Shown here: one piece after another, positions 38,556-46,242 of the stretch
Layout: each line of letters opens with the position of its first letter
How positions within the stretch are numbered: position 1 is the first letter of the stretch
Assembly: GCA_900539265.1 (NCBI GenBank)
Contig: UQBM01000009.1
Coordinates: 1-64,000, forward strand
Source of the DNA: an uncultured Mollicutes bacterium
GTDB taxonomy: Bacteria; Bacillota_I; Bacilli_A; ML615J-28; CAG-313
Length of the DNA: 64,000 nt
Direction: 5' to 3'
Notes under the pieces: model-generated
What the model was told of the DNA's origin: nothing
What the model saw: the letters and a program-made list of their open reading frames with translations, nothing else
Databases searched by the model: none
Position numbers and translations under genes: made by a program

Positions 38556-41414
38556 ATGAGGTATTTGAAAGTTTTAGTAATTTTTATAATATCAATAATA
38601 TTAGGTTCTTTATTATCAAATAATGCTGTAAAAGCTCATAATGATAATCTTGGTATTGATGGTGCGGATGATATTACATATGATTCATGCATTCCCGATT
38701 TATTTGAAAATAATGGCGGATATAGTGAGGTATGGTATGAACTAACAGAGTATAAAGATTATAATGAGGTAATGGACCATATTGATGATGATATTGATAT
38801 AATATATTATAAAATACATCTTGATAATACCGACGTAGATTGGGGCAGCGAAGTATTGTCTAATATGGACAATATTAAAGAAGGCATTGATAAGTGGAAT
38901 CAAATTAGTGTGTATAAAAAAGATGAAAATGGTAGATTACGGGCTTATCCTTTGGTTAGGTTTGTGGATGTTGATGAGTTAGAAGATACTTCTAATATTG
39001 ATGTAAATGTAGATATTCGATTTGAAAATGGTAATGATTGGCAACCATTCTTAGGTATTACATCACCTATTGAATCAAGTTTGGTTGGAGAAGATTCTAC
39101 CTTTACAAATGGTGTTTATCATAAACATTATACAAAATATAGTATTACTCTTTATCCAAATAAAATAGATTCATATGAAAGAACAATGGCCCATGAGTTA
39201 GGTCATGTACTTGGGTTAAAAGATGTAGATTTAGTAGAATTAAATGAAACTATAGGTCTTCATCATCAAGAACTATTGATGGGTTATGATAGTAATAATA
39301 ATTATATGGAATCATCTTCAAATATAACTTACCGAGATATAGCAGGTGCGATGATTGCAAGGGGGCTTCACACCAATGCTGATCATAAGTGGTTATATGA
39401 TGAGGAAAGTTCTACCTCAACGAATCATAAACTAATTTGCTCCATATGCAATTGTGTTAAGTATGTTAATAATTTAAGCGAATATACATATGATATTTAT
39501 AAACAATGTGAAGATGGTAATAGCAGTACTAATTGTCATAGCATTGAAAGTGGAAATATGATGGCTGTTGCAAGATATGGTAATAAAGATTATTGGAAAT
39601 GTAAATATTGTAGGCAAACTGTTGGGTTTACTAATAATGTTGAACAAAATTATATATATCAAGAAATAGTTAATAATAAACAAAATCATATTTTAAAAAA
39701 CAATGTTTTAGGTTTAGAATACGAATTAATAGAAGAACACGATTTTACAGTAGATTTAGGAAATGGAATCTACAAATGTAATCAATGCCCAGTGTGTAGT
39801 GACGGGGGAGTCAGATTTCCAGGTGCAGAAGAATTAACATTAGAGTGTATAATGGATTCAGTAAATAAAACGATGACGCTTAGTGGTGCAGAAAGTAAAT
39901 ATTATACTTTAAATATTAATTGCATTAGTTCATATTTAATAAAGGCCATATCAAATAGCCCAATAAGAATGGAATTATTTGATGAAAATTTGAATAAAAT
40001 AACTATTGATCCACAAGCGGAAAATTCTAATAAAACACTTTTCTATAATAGAAATTTTTCTTCTGGAACCTATTATTTAAAAATTAGTTTAGAAGAAAAA
40101 AATTCTAGTGCTAGTGTTAATTTACAAGTTGAATCTAATGTAGATTATTATAGACAGACAATGATAATAAATCATACTTATGATGTATTTGAACATATGC
40201 ATAATTCTAGAACAGAATTTATATTTTCAAATAAAATAAATAGGTTAGCAAGAATTGTTCTTCAAGCTACAAATGAAAATGGTGATATCTTATATCCTGA
40301 GGGTTCAATAGTTGTAAAAGATGAATTAGGTAATATTATAAATAAATATGCAGTTAGTTCATTTGATAATCTTGCAATTAGTAATGAAGGACAAAATAAT
40401 TTATTGTTGTATTTAGAAAAAGATGTTGACTATATCATTGAAATAAATTATTCACAAGAATATGCAACAACGGCACTTGTTTCGTTAGCATTTCTTGAAA
40501 CAGCATCCTTTAATTCGTTTAATGATGATGTTGTTGATTTAAGCGATAATATTGATGCTAGTTTTGATGATTTAAAGACTTTTAATGTTGCACAAAATGG
40601 CAAATATAAAATAGATGCTAAATTTACTGGATTTGGTGCTGATCAATTATTATTTGCAATTTTTACAACTGAAAATGATTCTAATAATATTTTACAATAT
40701 ATAGCCTTATCATCCTTATTGATGGATTCAATTAATGATACATTTACAGTTACAATGAATATGTTTGATAATAAACAATACTATATCGGCTTTCTTGGGG
40801 CAGATTTAGACGGAACAATGGAAGTAACATTCCAACAAGTTATTGAAGATAAAAATGCAACTTTTGTTACTGATCCAGATGTTTATACTAATTGTGGAAC
40901 TGAGGTTACCATAAATGGTGGTGCAAGACGTGGAAATATTATTACGCAAGGATTTAATAGATTGGCATATTTTGATAAAGCACCATCATTGTCTAGATTG
41001 GATTATTATTGGTATAGCAGTGATACAAATTTATTAACAGTTAGTATATATGGTACTATTCAAGCTTTAAATGTAACAGAAAATCAAGAAGTAACGATTA
41101 TGGCAGTTTATAAAAACGATTTAACGAAAGTGTTTAAAAAGAAGTTTCAAGTTGTACGGGATAGGAATGTTGGTCAACAATTAATTATATATAATGTGAC
41201 TCTTCAAAAGAACGACCTTTGGTCTATAGTTACTGATGAAAAGTGGCCATCTACAGGATTGCAAAATTATACATGGACGACTACGAATCATAACATTGCA
41301 AGTGTTAGTATGTGGGGGACTATTAATGCTTTGGATGTTGGGACTGCCACAATATATGGTGATTATCAATTCAATAGAAGATATGTAATTGTTGTTAATG
41401 TAACAATAGTTTAA
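38556..41414 (+). CDS. Secreted metzincin-type zinc protease with Ig-like C-terminus
   Basis: A 952-residue exported protein. A Sec signal peptide (about residues 1-27, cleavage after AVKA) is followed by a metalloprotease domain with HELGHVLGLKD: His213, Glu214 and His217 with Asp223 as probable third zinc ligand, and a possible Met-turn at Met242 (LLMGY). Asp as third ligand is known from snapalysin-type metzincins. Two CxxC pairs follow at about 300-410. The C-terminal 180 residues hold two Big_2-like domains (YWYSSDTNLLTVS, TWTTTNHNIASVS). No cell-wall anchor or transmembrane helix. The start is uncertain: the ATG at 38556 lacks a clear ribosome-binding site and may be coupled to the gene ending at 38539. 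Probable effector of the adjacent ECF system. Confidence 0.8.
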   Translation: MRYLKVLVIFIISIILGSLLSNNAVKAHNDNLGIDGADDITYDSCIPDLFENNGGYSEVWYELTEYKDYNEVMDHIDDDIDIIYYKIHLDNTDVDWGSEVLSNMDNIKEGIDKWNQISVYKKDENGRLRAYPLVRFVDVDELEDTSNIDVNVDIRFENGNDWQPFLGITSPIESSLVGEDSTFTNGVYHKHYTKYSITLYPNKIDSYERTMAHELGHVLGLKDVDLVELNETIGLHHQELLMGYDSNNNYMESSSNITYRDIAGAMIARGLHTNADHKWLYDEESSTSTNHKLICSICNCVKYVNNLSEYTYDIYKQCEDGNSSTNCHSIESGNMMAVARYGNKDYWKCKYCRQTVGFTNNVEQNYIYQEIVNNKQNHILKNNVLGLEYELIEEHDFTVDLGNGIYKCNQCPVCSDGGVRFPGAEELTLECIMDSVNKTMTLSGAESKYYTLNINCISSYLIKAISNSPIRMELFDENLNKITIDPQAENSNKTLFYNRNFSSGTYYLKISLEEKNSSASVNLQVESNVDYYRQTMIINHTYDVFEHMHNSRTEFIFSNKINRLARIVLQATNENGDILYPEGSIVVKDELGNIINKYAVSSFDNLAISNEGQNNLLLYLEKDVDYIIEINYSQEYATTALVSLAFLETASFNSFNDDVVDLSDNIDASFDDLKTFNVAQNGKYKIDAKFTGFGADQLLFAIFTTENDSNNILQYIALSSLLMDSINDTFTVTMNMFDNKQYYIGFLGADLDGTMEVTFQQVIEDKNATFVTDPDVYTNCGTEVTINGGARRGNIITQGFNRLAYFDKAPSLSRLDYYWYSSDTNLLTVSIYGTIQALNVTENQEVTIMAVYKNDLTKVFKKKFQVVRDRNVGQQLIIYNVTLQKNDLWSIVTDEKWPSTGLQNYTWTTTNHNIASVSMWGTINALDVGTATIYGDYQFNRRYVIVVNVTIV

Positions 41415-41449
41415 TGGGGTACAGTCAAAAATAGTATTAAAATAGTATG

Positions 41450-41497
41450 AAATAGGGCAACAAACATTTTTGTTTGTTGCCCTATTTATTTTTTTAT
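41450..41497 (+). terminator. Strong terminator after the metalloprotease gene
   Basis: A perfect 17-bp stem (arms 41450-41466 and 41471-41487, loop TTTT) followed by a T-rich tract. It closes the ECF/metalloprotease unit. Confidence 0.9.
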
Positions 41498-41575
41498 TTA
41501 TGTCTACAAGAATAATCAAAATTCGACACTCATATTATGTATAATAAAGTTGAAAATTCATAAGGGGTGTTTAGA

Positions 41576-41986
41576 ATGAAAAAAGATTGTCGTTTAATAT
41601 CTATTTTACTTTTATTTAGTTGTATGATATTTTTATTAAGTTGTAGTTCTAATAGAATGAATGCTTCATATATTATGATTAATGATCGATTTTCATATTC
41701 AGGTGAGGTTATTATTTCTAATAAGGAAATTGTAAAAGAAGTAGCTAATAATTTTTTTAAATTAAAATTTAATGAAATTAGTTCTAAAGAATGGGAACAA
41801 AATTTTACTAATATGGATATTACTTTAACTTTTTATAATAAATATAATATTTATGTTGGTAAAACTGAATTTTATTTTGTTTTAAAAAATGGAAAAGTTG
41901 CATATTTTGATAATAATAAGTATTATATGAGTATTGGAGAAGTTGATTATCAAAAAATTATTGATATAAAAGATAGCAGATATTAA
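41576..41986 (+). CDS. Small lipoprotein of unknown function
   Basis: A 136-residue predicted lipoprotein with lipobox LLSC. The ATG at 41576 follows AAGGGGTG by about 7 bases; the GTG at 41567 is inside that site. The mature part is beta-rich with no family I recognise. It stands alone between two terminators. Confidence 0.65.
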   Translation: MKKDCRLISILLLFSCMIFLLSCSSNRMNASYIMINDRFSYSGEVIISNKEIVKEVANNFFKLKFNEISSKEWEQNFTNMDITLTFYNKYNIYVGKTEFYFVLKNGKVAYFDNNKYYMSIGEVDYQKIIDIKDSRY

Positions 41987-42019
41987 AGGATAATTAAAGA
42001 TAAATAATATTTTAAAATT

Positions 42020-42046
42020 TAGTATAGAAAACTATACTATTTTTTT
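42020..42046 (+). terminator. Terminator after the small lipoprotein gene
   Basis: TAGTATAG (42020-42027) and CTATACTA (42032-42039) with a four-A loop, followed by seven T. Confidence 0.8.
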
Positions 42047-42119
42047 ATATGAAAAATAATTTAATATATAATACTTAAAAAAATTTATTTTATGAAAACA
42101 TTATCATTAAGCAATAGGG

Positions 42120-42148
42120 TTGACTATCATAAATATATTTAGTATAAT
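42120..42148 (+). promoter_or_regulatory. Promoter of the marR-ABC operon
   Basis: TTGACT (42120-42125) and TATAAT (42143-42148) with a 17-base spacer; transcription would start near 42155. Confidence 0.75.
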
Positions 42149-42156
42149 TTTTTTAG

Positions 42157-42174
42157 TTGTTAAGAACTTAACAA
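42157..42174. promoter_or_regulatory. Palindromic operator, probably for the MarR protein
   Basis: TTGTTAAG (42157-42164), two bases, CTTAACAA (42167-42174): a perfect 8+8 palindrome at the predicted transcription start and just before the ribosome-binding site of the MarR-type regulator. Size and place fit a MarR autorepression site. Confidence 0.6.
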
Positions 42175-42192
42175 AAAAGGAGTATGATTGAA

Positions 42193-42636
42193 ATGTTACA
42201 TCAATTATTTATTCAATTATATATAAATAATAAATTATTTATTGATCTTATTGAAAATCTTTGCAAAAAACATAATATCAATCATCTACAATTATATATT
42301 ATTATATTATCATCTTATGAAAAGATGAATGTTTCAACTCTTTCTGATACTTTAAATATTACAAAATCTGCTATTTCACAGGCTATTGTTGGTCTTTCAA
42401 TTAGAAGATTAATTGTTAAAGTACAGTCGAAGGAAGATAAGAAGGTATTTTATATAACACCCACTAGCAAAGCGGAAAAAATTAAAAGGGAAATAGTTAG
42501 TCTGTGTGAAGATAAGTACCAAATCTTTGAAGAAAAAATGGGTAAAGATGATATGATGATGTTTATAGACTTGATTGTTAAATTTAACAATATCTTAGAG
42601 GAATTAAAAAATTATAAGGAGGGAAAGAAATGTTAA
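42193..42636 (+). CDS. MarR-family transcriptional regulator
   Basis: A 147-residue winged-helix regulator. The recognition region is MNVSTLSDTLNITKSAIS, followed by the wing (VQSKEDKKVFYITPTSKAE). The ATG at 42193 is preferred to the one at 42184, which is one base from the AAGGAG site. It ends inside the start region of the ABC transporter gene (7-base overlap), so the two are co-translated. Probably represses its own operon through the palindrome at 42157-42174 and is released by a compound the transporter exports. Confidence 0.85.
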   Translation: MLHQLFIQLYINNKLFIDLIENLCKKHNINHLQLYIIILSSYEKMNVSTLSDTLNITKSAISQAIVGLSIRRLIVKVQSKEDKKVFYITPTSKAEKIKREIVSLCEDKYQIFEEKMGKDDMMMFIDLIVKFNNILEELKNYKEGKKC

Positions 42637-45314
42637 AATTAGTTAATGTTGTAAAAACATATGTAATGGGCGATTCAAAAGTCGAAGCTTTAAAGGGAAT
42701 AAGCGTTAATTTTAGAAAAAATGAATTTGTATCTATTCTTGGTCCATCGGGTTGTGGAAAAACAACTCTCTTAAATATTATTGGTGGACTTGATAAATAT
42801 ACAGTTGGTGATTTAGTTATAAATGGTATCTCAACAAAGAAATTTAGTGACCGCGATTGGGATGTGTATCGAAATCATAGAATTGGATTTATTTTTCAAA
42901 GTTACAACTTAATTCCTCATCAAACAATTTTAGAAAATGTTGAGTTAGCTTTAACGATTGCAGGAATGGGCAAAAATGAAAGATTAGAAAAAGCTCGAAT
43001 GGTATTAGATCGCGTTGGTTTAGCTGGTCAGTATAATAAAAAACCTAATCAGTTGTCAGGAGGACAGTGTCAAAGAGTTGCTATTGCAAGGGCTCTTGTA
43101 AATGATCCTGAAATTCTTTTAGCAGATGAACCAACAGGGGCTTTAGATACTGTTACATCAGTTCAAATTATGGATTTGATTAAAGAAATTTCAAAAGAAA
43201 AATTAGTAATTATGGTTACTCATAATCCAGAACTTGCGGAAAAATATTCAACTAGAATTGTTAGATTGTTAGATGGCATTATTAATGATGATTCTAATCC
43301 ATGTTCTGATGAGGAAGAAGAAAAAGAATTGACTAGAAATGATGACCTTGAAGTAACGGAAAAAGCGAAGATGTCTTTTTGGACAGCTTTTAAACTTTCA
43401 AGTAGAAATTTATTAAGTAAATTCAAAAGAACTTTAATGGTTGGATTAGCTGGCTCAATAGGTATTATTGGTGTTTCTTTAGTACTTGCTTTATCAAGTG
43501 GAATTAGCGGTTACATTGATGATATGCAAGAAGATATGCTTTCTGGTAATCCCATAACAATTACTGAACAAGCCTATGATTTAAATGCTATGATTGGTTC
43601 TTTAAGTAATTTTGAGCAAGCAGAAATTGTTGTTAAAAATGGTTTTGTAGGGATTAACTCAATGTTAGAATTACTTGCTAAAAGAGCAGAGACAATGAAC
43701 TCTATTATGGTTACAAATGAAATTAATGAAGATTATGTAAACTATATTAAGGCTATGCCAAAAGAGTACGTTGAAGATATTTCTTATGGATATGGAATTG
43801 ATATTAGTAATAATATATATACAGATTTTGCATCAAAAAAAGGTGGAGATGCGCAAAAAACTTCTCTTACTGCAATCAAGCAGATATATAAGGCCTTACT
43901 TTCTGAAACAGAATTTAAAGAAGCTGTAAGTGCAATTTCAACTCTTTCGCAACCTATTAGTCAATCTCTTTCTAGTGAAGAATACATTTTATCACAGTAT
44001 AAATTATTAAATGGTAAAATGGCTACTGAAAAAAATGAAATAATGATTGTAATTGATAAAAATTCCTTGATAACTGATTTAACTTTAGCACAACTTGGAT
44101 ACTATTCTCAAGATGAATTTTTGAATATGGCCTTTAAAGCTTTTAAGAGTGATTATGATGAAACTTTAATTAAAGAAGAATTTTCATATGAAGAATTATT
44201 AAATAAAACTTTTACATGGTATCCTAATGACTCAATTTTCATTAAGAATAAAAGTTCCATTCCCGAAATAGTTCAAACTTGGCCTTTTTCTTATAAATAT
44301 AAAGTGGATGATACTTTTAGTGATGGATTAGAACTTAAGGTAGTTGGAATTTTGCAACCTAATGATGATATTAATTATGGATCTTTATCAACTGGTTTTT
44401 ATTATACATCAGCCTTAACAGATTATATTTTAGAAGTAAATAAAAATAGCGAGATTGCTAGTTATATTCGAGATGATTTAAATGGTGAATCAATTAATAG
44501 TATGATTGGAACGATGACTGGTGGTCAGGCTGTTGGTATTACATATCAATATGAATATGTTTTTGAGGGTGAAAATAAAACAGGAACTGGATTTGTTGGT
44601 AGCACCTCGCTTGCTTCACTTATGAATGATATGATGGGTAGTATGGTTGGTGGTGATAGTGGAAGTGATATTCCAGAAATATATACTCTTTCATTGCGAA
44701 ATGTTGGTGGTAATGATTTAGCAAATAGTATTTCCATTTATCCTATTGACTTTAATATTAAAAAACAGGTTTTAGATTACCTAGATGCTTGGAACAATGA
44801 TGGCGATATTATTTTGAATGGTATAACTCTTACTAAGGAAGATAGAGTAAATATCACTTATATGGATACTTTATCCATTGTAATTTCAATGATAAATACA
44901 ATGATTAATATTGTAACAACAGCTCTTGTTGCGTTTACTGCGATTTCACTAATTGTATCAACAGTAATGATTGGTATTATTACTTATGTCTCAGTTGTCG
45001 AACGAATTAAAGAAATTGGGGTTATTAGATCCCTCGGAGGAAGAAAAAAAGACGTTGCTCATTTATTTAATGCGGAAACATTTATTATTGGACTTGTAGC
45101 AGGACTCTTAGGTATTGGTATAACTTATTTAATTGGTTTTATTGCAAATATGATAATTGGTGGTATAACTGGAATTTATACTCTTGTATCCTTAAAATGG
45201 TATCAAGCTATTATAATGGTTACAATTAGTGTTCTACTTACTTTAATTTCTGGATTATTCCCATCACGTTCAGCTGCTAAAATGGATCCAGTTAATGCAC
45301 TTAGAACGGAGTAA
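42630..45314 (+). CDS. MacB-like ABC transporter, fused ATPase and FtsX permease
   Basis: An 894-residue fusion. The N-terminal ATPase has Walker A GPSGCGKT (about residue 38), signature LSGGQCQR, and Walker B LLADEPTGALD. A transmembrane helix near residue 270 (LAGSIGIIGVSLVLALSSGI) is followed by a large extracytoplasmic domain (about 300-745) and three C-terminal helices of the FtsX type, with the motif IGVIRSLGGRKKDV between them. MacB-class proteins work as mechanotransducers or exporters of peptides and lipoproteins. The following lipoprotein may be its partner. Confidence 0.9.
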   Translation: MLKLVNVVKTYVMGDSKVEALKGISVNFRKNEFVSILGPSGCGKTTLLNIIGGLDKYTVGDLVINGISTKKFSDRDWDVYRNHRIGFIFQSYNLIPHQTILENVELALTIAGMGKNERLEKARMVLDRVGLAGQYNKKPNQLSGGQCQRVAIARALVNDPEILLADEPTGALDTVTSVQIMDLIKEISKEKLVIMVTHNPELAEKYSTRIVRLLDGIINDDSNPCSDEEEEKELTRNDDLEVTEKAKMSFWTAFKLSSRNLLSKFKRTLMVGLAGSIGIIGVSLVLALSSGISGYIDDMQEDMLSGNPITITEQAYDLNAMIGSLSNFEQAEIVVKNGFVGINSMLELLAKRAETMNSIMVTNEINEDYVNYIKAMPKEYVEDISYGYGIDISNNIYTDFASKKGGDAQKTSLTAIKQIYKALLSETEFKEAVSAISTLSQPISQSLSSEEYILSQYKLLNGKMATEKNEIMIVIDKNSLITDLTLAQLGYYSQDEFLNMAFKAFKSDYDETLIKEEFSYEELLNKTFTWYPNDSIFIKNKSSIPEIVQTWPFSYKYKVDDTFSDGLELKVVGILQPNDDINYGSLSTGFYYTSALTDYILEVNKNSEIASYIRDDLNGESINSMIGTMTGGQAVGITYQYEYVFEGENKTGTGFVGSTSLASLMNDMMGSMVGGDSGSDIPEIYTLSLRNVGGNDLANSISIYPIDFNIKKQVLDYLDAWNNDGDIILNGITLTKEDRVNITYMDTLSIVISMINTMINIVTTALVAFTAISLIVSTVMIGIITYVSVVERIKEIGVIRSLGGRKKDVAHLFNAETFIIGLVAGLLGIGITYLIGFIANMIIGGITGIYTLVSLKWYQAIIMVTISVLLTLISGLFPSRSAAKMDPVNALRTE

Positions 45315-45317
45315 AAT

Positions 45318-45767
45318 ATGAAAAATAAAATAGTTAATTTATTATTTGTATTTTTGGTATTGTTAATGATTACATCTTGTACAAGCACTAGAATTATACC
45401 AAAAGGCTATACAAATAAAGAAAATTATACTACCGCAAACATTAGTCAACTCAATAATACGCTTCAGTTATCTATTTACAAATATGAAAAAAGACCTAAT
45501 TTGAATAATAATAAATTTTTAAAGCCAATTTCTAATAATTTTGAGGAATTAGAAGAATTATTAATTCGCTTTGAACAAGAAATTGAAAACTATGATTTTA
45601 AGGATAAATATGATATTAAATTAGAAGACATAAGTACTGATGATTACGTATATATAGATTATAGAATAAGTGAGAAAGAACAATTTAGTATTTATTTTTT
45701 TGATAGTTCTCAAAATATTTTATACTATTGTTATATGATAATTCAAAATGAAGTGGAAGAAGTTTAA
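45318..45767 (+). CDS. Small lipoprotein in the MacB-like operon
   Basis: A 149-residue predicted lipoprotein (lipobox ITSC) starting 3 bases after the ABC transporter stop. The mature domain is hydrophilic with no family recognised. Its place between the transporter and a small membrane protein suggests that it works with the transporter. Confidence 0.65.
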   Translation: MKNKIVNLLFVFLVLLMITSCTSTRIIPKGYTNKENYTTANISQLNNTLQLSIYKYEKRPNLNNNKFLKPISNNFEELEELLIRFEQEIENYDFKDKYDIKLEDISTDDYVYIDYRISEKEQFSIYFFDSSQNILYYCYMIIQNEVEEV

Positions 45768-46104
45768 AATTTGGTGTAAAACTTGGTTAAAAAGAATTTT
45801 AAATTGGCGTTTTCTAGTTTGTTTTCTGATTGCTTGGATGATAACAAATGGATGGAGTTATATTAGTTTAGCAATATCTTCAATTTTCGATATTTCTTGG
45901 TTGAAGGTTATTGCAACTGCTTATATATCCTTACTATGGTTACCATTTACTCCTGAAAAAATTTTGACCTTTATTATTGCGCTTTTCATTATGAAAAAAA
46001 TTTTTCCTCAAGATCAGCAATCAATTCAAGAACTTGAAAATATGATTAATAAAGAAAAAAAGAAAAAAGTTGATGAAAAAGAAAAAGATAAGGATAATGA
46101 GTAG
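45748..46104 (+). CDS. Conserved small membrane protein (RFL-x-CF motif)
   Basis: A 118-residue protein overlapping the lipoprotein gene by 20 bases. It has two to three hydrophobic segments (NWRFLVCFLIAWMITNGW; the segment ending LWLPFTPEK; ILTFIIALFIM) and a highly charged Lys/Glu C-terminal tail. The first two motifs recur in unnamed Firmicutes proteins as I recall; function unknown. Confidence 0.65.
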   Translation: MKWKKFKIWCKTWLKRILNWRFLVCFLIAWMITNGWSYISLAISSIFDISWLKVIATAYISLLWLPFTPEKILTFIIALFIMKKIFPQDQQSIQELENMINKEKKKKVDEKEKDKDNE

Positions 46105-46128
46105 ATAGTTTTCATTTTCATAAATTTT

Positions 46129-46162
46129 AAAAACTAATTCTAAATCAGAATTAGTTTTTTTT
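46129..46162 (+). terminator. Terminator of the marR-ABC operon
   Basis: AAAACTAATTCT (ending at 46141) and AGAATTAGTTTT (46147-46158) with a 5-base loop and a T-run. Confidence 0.85.
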
Positions 46163-46171
46163 AAAAAAGTA

Positions 46172-46199
46172 TTGACATTTTACAAAAAATGGGTATAAT
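46172..46199 (+). promoter_or_regulatory. Promoter of clpB
   Basis: TTGACA (46172-46177) and TATAAT (46194-46199) with a 16-base spacer, directly ahead of the CIRCE element. Confidence 0.85.
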
Positions 46200-46203
46200 A
46201 ATA

Positions 46204-46230
46204 TTAGCACTCGAAGTAGTAGAGTGCTAA
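46204..46230. promoter_or_regulatory. CIRCE operator (HrcA binding site)
   Basis: TTAGCACTC (46204-46212), nine bases, GAGTGCTAA (46222-46230): the exact CIRCE consensus. It overlaps the transcription start of clpB, so HrcA represses this gene in the absence of heat stress. Confidence 0.97.
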
Positions 46231-46242
46231 AGGGGTGAAAAT

